Shown piece after piece: positions 53,747-62,213 of a stretch of 64,000 nt of DNA. Every line of letters begins with the position of its first letter. Position 1 is the stretch's first letter. Position numbers and translations under genes: made by a program. The notes under the pieces were generated by a model. The model was not told the origin of the DNA and ran no database searches. It was given only the letters and a program-made list of their open reading frames with translations. Source of the stretch: JAZBPO01 sp963691775 (GTDB lineage Bacteria; Pseudomonadota; Gammaproteobacteria; Pseudomonadales; Azotimanducaceae); the NCBI GenBank assembly GCA_963691775.1, contig OY829369.1, positions 3,348,001 to 3,412,000 on the forward strand, given 5' to 3'.

Positions 53747-54526
53747 TCAAGTGAGAACGGTCAGGCGACCGAGTCCGGGATTGTGCTCCACGCACACGGG
53801 CGTGCCGTACACGGCAGAAAGGCGCTCGCCGGTCATTACTGTTTCCGGTGCGCCGGCGGCAATCACGCGGCCAGCGGCGAGAAGCACGATGCTGTCGCCA
53901 TAGCGTACGCCGAGATCGAGGTCGTGGACGATCGCAAGCACGCCCACGCCGCCGCGGGCCTCCTTCCTGAGGGTGTCGAGGAGACCGATCGCGTGCGCGA
54001 TATCCAGATTCGACGTCGGTTCGTCGAGCAGCAGCCAGCGCGGCGTGCCGTCGCCTTCGGGGCGCCAGATCTGGAGTAGGCCGCGCGCGAACTGGACACG
54101 TTGCCGTTCACCGCTCGAGAGGGTCATATAAACGCGCGTGCGCAGGGACGTCAGCTCGCACCTGGTCAGCACCTCCTCAAGCGCGTCCTCGCAGGCGTGT
54201 GTGCCGTAGCGCTCTCCGTGTACCCACCCCATGGCAACGACGTCTGCGGTGGTGAAGTCGAAGGCAAGCGGCGCCGGCGGACCGATCACGGCGCGCAGCT
54301 CTGCCTGACGCTGCAGCGAGATGTCTTCGATGGGCGCCTCGGCCAGGCGGACAACGCCGCCATCGGGCGGCCGGTCGCCCGCCAGAGTCGAGAGCAGCGT
54401 GGATTTGCCCGCGCCGTTGGGGCCGAGGACAACCGTGAGCTCGCCCGGCACCACATCTACGTTGACGCGATCGAGAAGCGTCGCATCGCCAGCGCGCACG
54501 GTCACGTCGTCAGCAGAGAGCCTCAT
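53747..54526 (-). CDS. hmuV: haem ABC transporter ATPase HmuV
   Basis: The 259-residue ATPase has Walker A GPNGAGKST (residues 35-43), the Q-loop region, signature LSSGERQRV (136-144) and Walker B WLLLDEPTSNLD (about 164-175). The pattern, including ELTVVLGPNGAGKSTLL and GWVHG insertion, fits HmuV. It drives haem uptake through HmuU. Its ATG overlaps the hmuU stop (ATGA); the open frame upstream is antisense-like and Arg-rich. Confidence 0.93.
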   Translation of the reverse strand: MRLSADDVTVRAGDATLLDRVNVDVVPGELTVVLGPNGAGKSTLLSTLAGDRPPDGGVVRLAEAPIEDISLQRQAELRAVIGPPAPLAFDFTTADVVAMGWVHGERYGTHACEDALEEVLTRCELTSLRTRVYMTLSSGERQRVQFARGLLQIWRPEGDGTPRWLLLDEPTSNLDIAHAIGLLDTLRKEARGGVGVLAIVHDLDLGVRYGDSIVLLAAGRVIAAGAPETVMTGERLSAVYGTPVCVEHNPGLGRLTVLT

Positions 54527-55578
54527 TGGGCGCGTAATCTCGCGATCAGCCAGAGGAAAAAGGGCGCGCCGATCGCGCTCGTGATCAGGCCCACGGGCAT
54601 CTCGGCGGGGGCGACGAAGGTGCGCGCGCCCAGATCCGCAGCCACCGCCAGCGATGCACCGAGGAGCGCCGAGGCAGGCATCAGATAGCCGTGGTGAACG
54701 CCGCCGATCATGCGTGCCAGATGCGGGACAACGAGGCCAACAAAGCCGATCACCCCGGATACGGCCACGCCCGCGCCTACGGCTGCGGCAGCGCCGAAGA
54801 CGAGGCGCCGCTTCAGGCGGGGTACGGAAACGCCGAGGCGCTGTGCTTCGGTCTCGCCGAGCTGCAGCAGATCGAGCTGACGGGCGCCCGGCAGCAAGAC
54901 AGCGAGTGCCAAGCCCATCAGGGCGATGGCGGGCAGGGTCGTGGTCCACTGGGCGCTGCCGAAGCTGCCGAGGCTCCAGAATGTGAGCGCGCGCAATTGG
55001 CCGTCGTTGGCGATCCAGGTGAACAGCCCGATGCCGACGCCTGCGAGTGCGTTCACGGCGATGCCGACAAGCAACATTGTGGTCACGCTGGAGGCGTCGC
55101 GGCGTGAGGCAAACAGATAAAGGCCCGTCGTGACCGCGCAGGCACCCGTGACGGCCGCCAGCGGAAGGGCGTAGGGGCGAATGGCTTCGGACAGGGCAAG
55201 CGCGTCGCCGACGACGATCATGGCGATGGCACCGAGGGCTGCGCCGGCGGAGACGCCGATGAGCTGCGGCTCCGCGAGCGGATTACGAAACAGGCCCTGA
55301 AGCGACGCGCCGGCCATGGCGAGCGACGCCCCGACGAAGGCGGCGGTCGCGACGCGGGGGATACGCAGTTCGGTGAGCACGGTGCGCTGGAGATCCGTCA
55401 GTGTTTCACCGGCGAAGAGTGCGCCGAGGACGGGCACCGGAACCGCGCCCACGGCACCGGCGGCGAGGAGAACCGTCAGCAGCACGCCCGCGAGCGCAAG
55501 CAACACACGATCGGAGCGCTTCATCCTGCTATGGGCCCTCCTCGGCGTGGTTGGCGCATGACGGGCCAGGGTGGTCAT
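54523..55578 (-). CDS. hmuU: haem ABC transporter permease HmuU (FecCD family)
   Basis: The 351-residue FecCD-family permease has about ten membrane helices, the LRIPRVATAAFVGASLAMAGASLQGLFRNPLAEP element, and the C-terminal GFVGLVVPHLARMIGG coupling region. It forms the inner-membrane channel for haem delivered by HmuT. It overlaps hmuT and hmuV by four bases each. Confidence 0.94.
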   Translation of the reverse strand: MTTLARHAPTTPRRAHSRMKRSDRVLLALAGVLLTVLLAAGAVGAVPVPVLGALFAGETLTDLQRTVLTELRIPRVATAAFVGASLAMAGASLQGLFRNPLAEPQLIGVSAGAALGAIAMIVVGDALALSEAIRPYALPLAAVTGACAVTTGLYLFASRRDASSVTTMLLVGIAVNALAGVGIGLFTWIANDGQLRALTFWSLGSFGSAQWTTTLPAIALMGLALAVLLPGARQLDLLQLGETEAQRLGVSVPRLKRRLVFGAAAAVGAGVAVSGVIGFVGLVVPHLARMIGGVHHGYLMPASALLGASLAVAADLGARTFVAPAEMPVGLITSAIGAPFFLWLIARLRAQ

Positions 55579-56435
55579 GGCATGTCTTCCAGTGCTGCGC
55601 GCAGTTCATCGGCGGCTGTAAGCGTCCGCGGACCGAACCCGAGCATAGCCATGCCGTCCATCGCGATCACCCGTCGCGTCTGCGCGGCCGGCGTGAGACG
55701 AAGCGCCGGATGTGCAAGGAGTGCATCTATGCCGCCTGCCTCGCGCAATCCGCGATCCGTGATGACGATGAAGTCGGGCCGGGCGGCTGCCATGGCCTCG
55801 ACGGAGATGGGCTTCCAGCCGTCCATGGCCGCGAGCTGATTCTCTGCCCCCGCCATGCGCAGGAGGCCATCCCCGGAGGTCTCCCGTCCCGCTGCCACCG
55901 GCGCGCCAGCGCGCAGGCCCAGCAACAGGATGCCGCGGGGCGGCGCGCCATTCGCTGTACGCTCGATGGATGTCGCAACGGGCATTGCTTCGACCATGCG
56001 CTCGCCGGCGTCCGGGCGGCCGATCGCGTGCGCCACGCAGCGCACCTTTGCCGCGATGCCCGCCGCGGTGAAGGCCTCGGGGATGCGCAGCACGTCGACG
56101 TCGAGGACCTGGAGCTGCGTCAGGATCGCCGGGGGGCCCATGTCGTGCTCGCCGAGGACCAAGGTCGGCGACAGTGACAGCAGGCCCTCAGTGGACAGGT
56201 TCCGGACGTAGCCGATTTGCGGCAGGCGCGTTGCCGATGGGGGGAAGTTGGACGTGCTGTCCACGGCGACGATGCGGTCGTCCGCGTCAAGCGCGTAGAG
56301 GATCTCGGTGATCGATCCGCCCGCGACGGCGATGCGGCTGCTGTCGCTGGCCGATTCGCCGCAGCCGAGGGATTCGGCCTGCGTCGCCGGCGCGAGCGCG
56401 CCGACGAGCAGGAAGGTCAGCAGAGCGCGTGGCAT
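55575..56435 (-). CDS. hmuT: periplasmic haem-binding protein HmuT
   Basis: The 286-residue protein has a signal peptide (MPRALLTFLLVGALAPATQA) and the HmuT fold. Typical motifs are VAGGSITEILYALDADDRIVAVD and LPQIGYVRNLSTEGLLSLSPTLVLG, which contains the Tyr that binds haem in the family. It carries haem from the outer-membrane receptor to HmuU. The ATG shares one base with the stop of the receptor gene. Confidence 0.93.
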   Translation of the reverse strand: MPRALLTFLLVGALAPATQAESLGCGESASDSSRIAVAGGSITEILYALDADDRIVAVDSTSNFPPSATRLPQIGYVRNLSTEGLLSLSPTLVLGEHDMGPPAILTQLQVLDVDVLRIPEAFTAAGIAAKVRCVAHAIGRPDAGERMVEAMPVATSIERTANGAPPRGILLLGLRAGAPVAAGRETSGDGLLRMAGAENQLAAMDGWKPISVEAMAAARPDFIVITDRGLREAGGIDALLAHPALRLTPAAQTRRVIAMDGMAMLGFGPRTLTAADELRAALEDMP

Positions 56436-58693
56436 CACAGGGCCGCGCGCAGGGTGGCGCTGAAGTTCCGGCCAGGGCGGCTGAAGCGATCGATTGCGTC
56501 GCCGCCGACCGTGTCGGCCCACCGGATGTAGTCCTCATCGAAGAGGTTGAAGATGCCGACGTTGAGCTGGATCTGCTCGGTTAGCTCGTAGTGCCCGAGC
56601 AGGTCGATGACGTTGTAGCCGTCGGTTGCCGGGCGGCCATTCGCCGGGTTTATGTCGCTGCTGTCCTTGTCCCCGGCCCAGGTCCAGACCAGCTCTGCAT
56701 CGTAGCGCGCGCTGGCGGGCGCCCAGCGCACGCCGACGACAGCGTTGAGCGGATCGATCGAGTCGATCGGGACATCATTGTCGTCCTCGCCCTTGGCGCA
56801 GGCGGCGGCGGCTTCGAGGTAGAAGTCGCGCAGGCCTTCCTGAAGCGCTCCGAGCGCCAGCCGGCCGCGGAATTCCACGCCGTCGATCGTCACCTCGTCG
56901 CGGTTGACGGACTGGAAGGTCAGAAGGCCATCGGCGGGATCGATGCCCCCGGTGTCGCTGAAGGCCGGTGCGATCGCGAGGGATTCGATGAAGTTGTCAT
57001 ACTCGGTCGTGAACGCCGCGATCTGCGCTTCGCCCCAGGCGCCGCTGAAGCGCATGCCGAATTCGAAGCCTGCGCTCGTCTCCGACGACAGGTTCGGCGC
57101 CGCGATCGTCTTGTAGCCCCCGGCAAAGTTGGTGAAACCGACGTTGACGTCATCGTAGGGCGGCGCGCGGAACCCCTCGCTGTAGCGCGCCCAGCCAGAG
57201 ATCTGATCGGTGAACTGGTAGAGCGCACCGAGCTTCAGCGTGAGGTCGCTGTCGTCGTAATCGTCGACGGTCTGCCCAGGGCTGCCGTTCACGAAGAGCG
57301 GATCCAGGGACACGTTCGCCTCGTAGTCGTCGAAGCGCAGGCCGGGCGTGACGCGGAGCCTGCCGTCCATGAACACGATCTCGTCCTGCAGGAAGAACGC
57401 CTGGTTCTGGACCGTGGTGAGCGGGAAGTCCCGGGACGGCAGTGCGGGCGCGAAGGGGCTCGGTGGAATGACTTCGCCTGTGGCTGCGTCGACAGCAGCT
57501 CCCTCGCGGCGGCTGCTGTTGTCGGTTTCGTAGACGTCGATACCAAAGGTCACCGTGTGCTCGCTCGAGGCGAACTCGAAGCGGCTGCTCGCCTGCCCGA
57601 ACACGCCTTCGATTTCCTGTTCAAAGAACGAGTTCCGCGTACGGATTTCCGGCCGCGGCTGGCCGGGGGGGCGGGGAGCGGGCATGCGGTTGTCGAGCGT
57701 GAACTGAACCGTTTCGGACTCCTGTCGATACAGGGTGACCAGCGCGTTCTGGATGAATGCGTCCTCGTTGTCGTAGCGCCAGGAAAGGTTCAGGCGCGAG
57801 CGATCACGGTCGTCTTCCGTGACCCGCGTGTTCGTGACGGCGCCGCGCGCGACAGTCCCGAAATCCGAGAGCAGCGTCGATTCGACTGTGCTGTCATAGA
57901 CCTCGTAGCCTGCGATCAGGTTGTGATGCGGGCTCACCCGGACGGCGATCTTTGCGCCGATCGTTTCCGTCTCGATGTCCTGCGGATCTGCCTGTGAACG
58001 CGTAGGGCCGGTACCGCCAACGCTGCCCGACGTTTCCGTTTCGCTGCCCGTGCGGTTCGTGTAGTTCAGCATCAGGGCAACATCTTCATTGCCGTAGGCC
58101 CCGTTGACGGCGGCGATAAAGCTCTCGTCTTCGCTCGAATAGCCCGTCTTGGCCTCGAGATGCAGGGGGGCATCTGCGCTGACGTAGTCATTGGGTGCGC
58201 GCGTGGTGATCGCGACCACGCCGCCGAGGGCGTCGCTGCCGTAGAGCGTCGAGACCGGACCCCGCGCGATCTCGACGCGTTCGATCGTGTCGACGTCGAC
58301 GAAGTCGCGGCGCGCGGAGAGGAAGGGGCCGAAGCTGAACTCATCGGGAATGCGGATACCGTCGACCAGGGTCAGCACGCGGTTGCCGCCGATGCCTCGG
58401 ATCGTGAAGCCGGAAAGTCCGAAGCGGCTGCCCGTGCCGCCCACCGACACGCCCGGTTCGTAGCGGACGAGATCCTGGATGTCGCGGAAGAGGCGGCGCT
58501 CGATGTCCTCGCGGTCGATCACGCTGATCGTAGCGTCCACCTCATTGAGGTTTCGCTCGGTGCGAGTGCCTACGACAGTGATCTCGTCGATGACGAGGCC
58601 GATTCGGTCGCTGTTGGGGTCTTCGGCCGCCTGGGTGCCGGCGGCGACAGCAATCAGTGCGGCGGACGATGCAATGCGCAAATGTCGGCGCAT
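56435..58693 (-). CDS. TonB-dependent haem/haemoglobin receptor
   Basis: The 752-residue outer-membrane receptor has a signal peptide (about residues 1-22), a TonB box (DEITVVGTR), a plug (about 50-150, SVIDREDIERRLFRDIQDLVRYEPG and LVDGIRIPDEFSFGPF) and a 22-strand barrel. It matches the haemoglobin/transferrin/lactoferrin receptor family. Haem specificity follows from the co-transcribed hmuTUV. GGAGACCTTCC precedes the ATG, with a Fur box upstream. It is the first gene of the operon receptor-hmuT-hmuU-hmuV-isdG-DUF6607. Confidence 0.93.
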   Translation of the reverse strand: MRRHLRIASSAALIAVAAGTQAAEDPNSDRIGLVIDEITVVGTRTERNLNEVDATISVIDREDIERRLFRDIQDLVRYEPGVSVGGTGSRFGLSGFTIRGIGGNRVLTLVDGIRIPDEFSFGPFLSARRDFVDVDTIERVEIARGPVSTLYGSDALGGVVAITTRAPNDYVSADAPLHLEAKTGYSSEDESFIAAVNGAYGNEDVALMLNYTNRTGSETETSGSVGGTGPTRSQADPQDIETETIGAKIAVRVSPHHNLIAGYEVYDSTVESTLLSDFGTVARGAVTNTRVTEDDRDRSRLNLSWRYDNEDAFIQNALVTLYRQESETVQFTLDNRMPAPRPPGQPRPEIRTRNSFFEQEIEGVFGQASSRFEFASSEHTVTFGIDVYETDNSSRREGAAVDAATGEVIPPSPFAPALPSRDFPLTTVQNQAFFLQDEIVFMDGRLRVTPGLRFDDYEANVSLDPLFVNGSPGQTVDDYDDSDLTLKLGALYQFTDQISGWARYSEGFRAPPYDDVNVGFTNFAGGYKTIAAPNLSSETSAGFEFGMRFSGAWGEAQIAAFTTEYDNFIESLAIAPAFSDTGGIDPADGLLTFQSVNRDEVTIDGVEFRGRLALGALQEGLRDFYLEAAAACAKGEDDNDVPIDSIDPLNAVVGVRWAPASARYDAELVWTWAGDKDSSDINPANGRPATDGYNVIDLLGHYELTEQIQLNVGIFNLFDEDYIRWADTVGGDAIDRFSRPGRNFSATLRAAL

Positions 58694-58775
58694 GGAAGGT
58701 CTCCGTTGGGTGGGGAAGGAGGTGCTGGCTCTTAAACGCGAATGGTTATCAAAAGCATGTTTCCCGTCAATGATT

Positions 58776-58796
58776 GCAAATGAGAATTATTATTAT
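58776..58796. promoter_or_regulatory. Fur box upstream of the haem receptor operon
   Basis: AAATGAGAATTATTATTATT matches the Fur consensus closely (TGAGAAT-T-ATTATTA at 58781-58795). It lies 82 bases before the receptor start. A weaker Fur-like half, TTGATAACCATTCGCG on the minus strand, is found around 58736-58752. Both fit iron repression of haem uptake. Confidence 0.7.
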
Positions 58797-58836
58797 TAAA
58801 GTCTCCGCCACTTCTGCGCTCGTGGAGATCGGACGC

Positions 58837-59007
58837 ATGGCACAGGATCAGCAGCTCACGCACGGCCTTCCCCTTCAACGACCGCTGCGGCGACGGGGGT
58901 GGCATGATTGGGCAGACGCAATGAGGCATCTGGCTGTGGCGGCTATTTCCGCGTTCGCCCTAGGGAGTGCCGTTTGCGGTTGCCTGTTGCTCCTCAAGCC
59001 CGCATGA
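58837..59007 (+). CDS. possible small membrane protein divergent from the haem receptor
   Basis: A 56-codon frame starts with ATG at 58837 after GGAGATCGG and encodes a basic N-terminus (LQRPLRRRGWHDW) and one helix (MRHLAVAAISAFALGSAVCGCLLLL). It is transcribed away from the receptor gene across the Fur box, so it could be an iron-regulated small protein. No family is recognised and it may be spurious. Confidence 0.4.
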   Translation: MAQDQQLTHGLPLQRPLRRRGWHDWADAMRHLAVAAISAFALGSAVCGCLLLLKPA

Positions 59008-59105
59008 ATTAAGAGCTAAATGATCTCGACGCGAGATTGCTTATTCCTTCGCGGTGAAGAGAATGCGCAGCAGCTCACATCGCTCGAGACCACCAGGAGT
59101 CTCCC

Positions 59106-59879
59106 TTGGCAGCCTTTCAAACGACCCCCGTTCGCTGGATCCGACACTGGAACGATCGTCTTTTCAGCTTCGCCACCGAGCGCGCGCCGGAGTTCCGCTT
59201 TGAGAACGGTCACTTCGTGATGATCGGGCTTGAGGTCGAGGGCAAACCGCTCATGCGCGCCTATTCAATCGCGAGCCCGAACTATTCCGAGGAACTCGAG
59301 TTCCTTTCGATCAAAGTGGACGACGGTCCGCTCACCTCGCGCCTTCAGCACATCAAGGAGGGCGATACGGTCTTGGTGGGGAAGAAGCCGGTCGGCACCC
59401 TGGTGCTCGGTGATCTCAACCCTGGTCGAAATCTCTACCTTTTCGCGACCGGCACCGGGCTCGCGCCTTTCCTTTCCATCATTCGCGACCCGGAGGCCTA
59501 CGAGCGCTTTGAGCGCGTCATCCTGGTGCACGGCGTTCGGCAGGTGTCCGACCTTGCCTACCGGGGCTATCTGGAGTCCGGTATTCACCAAGATGAATAC
59601 CTCGGAGAGATGATTCGGGCCGGCTTCCGTTATTTCCCGACCGTTACGCGAGAACCCTTTCCAAACCAGGGCAGAATCACCGAGCTGCTCGCCGAAGGGG
59701 CGATTGAGAAGGCGTTTGATCTTCCCGCCATGGACCCGGCGCATGATCGCGCCATGATTTGCGGCTCCATGTCGATGTTGAAGGACATCTCGACGGCACT
59801 GGATGCTCGCGGTTTCGTCGCTTCCGCGTCCCAGGGTGAGATGGGCGACTACGTTATCGAGCGTGCATTTGTTGGCTGA
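59106..59879 (+). CDS. fpr: ferredoxin--NADP reductase
   Basis: The 257-residue flavoenzyme has the FAD motif RAYSIASPN (residues 51-59), the NADP-binding FATGTGLAPFLSIIRDP and the C-terminal VIERAFVG of the bacterial Fpr type. It moves electrons between NADPH and ferredoxin or flavodoxin and could feed haem oxygenases or Fe-S assembly. It starts with TTG at 59106 behind CCAGGAG. Confidence 0.93.
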   Translation: MAAFQTTPVRWIRHWNDRLFSFATERAPEFRFENGHFVMIGLEVEGKPLMRAYSIASPNYSEELEFLSIKVDDGPLTSRLQHIKEGDTVLVGKKPVGTLVLGDLNPGRNLYLFATGTGLAPFLSIIRDPEAYERFERVILVHGVRQVSDLAYRGYLESGIHQDEYLGEMIRAGFRYFPTVTREPFPNQGRITELLAEGAIEKAFDLPAMDPAHDRAMICGSMSMLKDISTALDARGFVASASQGEMGDYVIERAFVG

Positions 59880-59888
59880 GCACGTGCG

Positions 59889-60482
59889 TCAGGGCTCCGG
59901 TATGCGGAGTTCTCCTGACCTGCAGGCCGCGGGCGCCGCATCGAGGCGGCGCCAACGGCTGCTCCGCACCACGCGCAGGCTGCTCGATGACTCACCGAAC
60001 TCGAGCTGTTCCTCATAGCGTTCGCCACGCAGTATCCGAAGGGTCAGGCGCCCGGCGCGGTCAGGCACCGCATCGCCCAGATGTGCGGCCTGGAACACGA
60101 GGGCATCTGAGCGGCTGAGGTCCTCATCAAGCACGAAGCGCCGCCGATAGCCTGCGGATTCGTATTGTTCCAGGGTGATACGGCCACTGTCGGGGTCGCG
60201 CGCAAGCATTTGCCAGTAGTCGAAATGTTGCTTTTCGCGCAGGTCGTCGTGAAGGGTCACGTCCGTGCGCGTGCGGCTGACCATGAACCGCCCGCCGAAA
60301 AGATCGTCCGTGCACCGCAGCGTGCTTCCCGAACCGAGCATGCCCTCTGCCTTGCCGGTCCAGGCGCCACGAAACCAGTCGAGCGATCGCCATAGCGGCA
60401 GCTGCGCGTCTGCACCTGCGGCGATGCGTGGGATCGCGAACAGGGCGAGCAGCAGCACCGGCACGGACAGGTGGGCGTTCAT
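59889..60482 (-). CDS. exported protein of unknown function (DUF1579-like pattern)
   Basis: The 197-residue protein has a signal peptide (SVPVLLLALFAIPRIAAGA) and a beta-rich body with LDWFRGAWTGKAEGM and LFGGRFMVSRTRTDVTL, reminiscent of small lipocalin-like barrels such as DUF1579 or nitrobindin. It overlaps the MFS transporter gene by four bases (ATGA), so the two act in one transcript. It may bind a hydrophobic ligand moved by the transporter. Family assignment weak. Confidence 0.6.
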   Translation of the reverse strand: MNAHLSVPVLLLALFAIPRIAAGADAQLPLWRSLDWFRGAWTGKAEGMLGSGSTLRCTDDLFGGRFMVSRTRTDVTLHDDLREKQHFDYWQMLARDPDSGRITLEQYESAGYRRRFVLDEDLSRSDALVFQAAHLGDAVPDRAGRLTLRILRGERYEEQLEFGESSSSLRVVRSSRWRRLDAAPAACRSGELRIPEP

Positions 60483-61906
60483 GGGCGGTGGTCCGACGCG
60501 GATGTTTCGACATTCACGAGTTCCTGTGCGTCGCGCGCCTCGACGAGGGCCTCCACACGTTCGAACAGGGTCCAGAGCACGAAGCACGCACCGACCACGA
60601 ATGAGCCGGCAGACAGGAAGTAGAGAAACCAGCCGAGGTGCTCTGCGAGGACGCCGCCGAGGGCAAGCGCGAGGGCTCCTGCCGACTGCATCGCCACGAT
60701 CTGGGAGGTGTAATCCGTCGCCGCTTGCGTACGCGACGCCCATTTCAATCGCGCTCCGGCCATTGCGACGGTGAGGAACGAAGGGAGAAACAACCCATTC
60801 AGGGTAACCAGAAATACGATGGGCAGTGACGGCGCGTCCAGCTGCCCAAGCCACATGATGGGAATGACGGTTGGAACGATGAGCGCGGCAGACAGAAAAA
60901 TGGTGCGGCGGTACCCCAGCCAATTGATCACGCGCACGGTCAGGGTTGCCCCCATAAGCGTACCGAGGAGCGTTGCAGGCGCAAGTATGCTGATGCCGAT
61001 CTCCTGCACGCTGAATCCCGTGTCTACGAGGAAGGGGATGTAGAGCTGCGTGATGAGCCCGTTGGCAAAGCTCACGAGCATGATCAGGGGCAGCGCAAGG
61101 CGAGCGTCCGGGCGTTTGAACAAAGCCCGCAGGGAAGGCCGATCACCCCGTGCGCGCGCAGCGATCGCGTGGGGCGGTGGGGGCGGTTCAGGACGCAGGA
61201 TGCCCGGTAGGGAGAACAGCACGAGCATGCAGGATGCCGTCTGAACCGCGGGCGCCCAGCCGTAGTGGCCGTAGATGTATGCGACCCCCGCCCAGGACGT
61301 GAACATGGCGACATTGCGTCCGATGTCGAGCAGGGCGGCGCCAACGGCGCGTTCGCGGTCCTCGAGATTTTCGACCATGTAGCCATCGATCGCGATGTCC
61401 TGGGTGGTCATGAAGGTGCTCTTCACGGTCAGGATCGTGATGATGATCCAGAGGTCATCGAGGGTCGGTGCAAAGAACGCGAGGGATAGATAGGCAAGCG
61501 CGCCAAAGACGGTGCAGGGGATGAACCAGGTTCGTCGCAGACCGAGTGCGGGGTGACCGACGCCGTCGACAAGAGGCGCCCAGAGCGGGCGCAGCCAGCC
61601 CGGTATGCCGGGCACCGCAAACACCCAGAACATGTCCAGGGGAAGGCCGTTTTCGCGGTAGATCGCGGTCAGGATCAGGCCGAAGAACGCGGAGGGGAAC
61701 ACCTGGCCCATCTGCAGGCCGAGGACGGCAGTGAATTTGAACAGCGTCGGACGGTCGCGAAAGATGTCCTTGAAACCGAAGGCATCACCACTCATCGCTG
61801 CTGTTGCCGGTTCTGCGTCAGGAGCGCTCGAAGTGAGTGTCTGTCCACTCATGCGCGTGCGCCGTGCGCCATCCGGGCGCTGCTGCTGCTGTGATCCCGC
61901 ACTCAT
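60479..61906 (-). CDS. MFS transporter (AmpG-like)
   Basis: The 475-residue protein has twelve predicted helices. The AmpG-like elements FFGLILTAIYRENGLPLDMFWVF, RPLWAPLVDGVGH and TTQDIAIDGYMVE are present, and TQDIAIDGY is a near-diagnostic AmpG/acetyl-CoA transporter segment. AmpG imports muropeptides, but distant relatives carry other solutes. An N-terminal polar region (MSAGSQQQQRPD) precedes the first helix. The ATG at 61906 has GAAGGGGACGC upstream; a second ATG at 61852 is possible. Confidence 0.8.
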   Translation of the reverse strand: MSAGSQQQQRPDGARRTRMSGQTLTSSAPDAEPATAAMSGDAFGFKDIFRDRPTLFKFTAVLGLQMGQVFPSAFFGLILTAIYRENGLPLDMFWVFAVPGIPGWLRPLWAPLVDGVGHPALGLRRTWFIPCTVFGALAYLSLAFFAPTLDDLWIIITILTVKSTFMTTQDIAIDGYMVENLEDRERAVGAALLDIGRNVAMFTSWAGVAYIYGHYGWAPAVQTASCMLVLFSLPGILRPEPPPPPHAIAARARGDRPSLRALFKRPDARLALPLIMLVSFANGLITQLYIPFLVDTGFSVQEIGISILAPATLLGTLMGATLTVRVINWLGYRRTIFLSAALIVPTVIPIMWLGQLDAPSLPIVFLVTLNGLFLPSFLTVAMAGARLKWASRTQAATDYTSQIVAMQSAGALALALGGVLAEHLGWFLYFLSAGSFVVGACFVLWTLFERVEALVEARDAQELVNVETSASDHRP

Positions 61907-62213
61907 GCGTCCCCTTCGGATCCAAGCTGATCCTAGGCGGACTGCGCCCTTGGTGCTACTGCAACCGTGATGACGGCATCGACCGTGGCTTCCCTCCCGA
62001 TGATTTCGCACCAGCGCGTCCGGATCGTGCCCTGGCGCGACGGGTTGGATAGCGTCAGGAAGACGGGATGCCGCCCGGCCGCACACGCTACGGGGGAGGG
62101 TCCCGGCGCCGCCAGGCGGATGGGACGGGGGGTTGACGGCGTAGGGCACGGCGCTTCTAATGCGCCTCATTAGTAATGAGGTCCATTACACGCGCCCGCT
62201 GGAGGCGATGGAC
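61907..62213 (+). other. divergent intergenic region, 307 bases
   Basis: It lies between the AmpG-like gene (leftward) and the dehalogenase-like gene (rightward). The only clear structure is the palindrome at 62165-62181 close to the rightward start. No gene is supported. Confidence 0.4.
62165..62181. promoter_or_regulatory. perfect 8-1-8 palindrome upstream of the dehalogenase-like gene
   Basis: CCTCATTAGTAATGAGG is a perfect inverted repeat, and its right arm also pairs with a following CATTA (62184-62188), giving overlapping symmetry. It ends 32 bases before the start codon. It has the shape of a TetR- or GntR-type operator. No regulator gene lies in the window beside it. Confidence 0.6.

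Noticed and set aside
54527..54949. N-terminal extension of HmuV
   Set aside because: It would overlap most of the hmuU 3' region; the ATG at 54526 in an ATGA junction gives the normal family length.
56591..57997. 468-codon rightward open frame opposite the TonB receptor
   Set aside because: Composition typical of an antisense frame; the receptor on the minus strand is complete.
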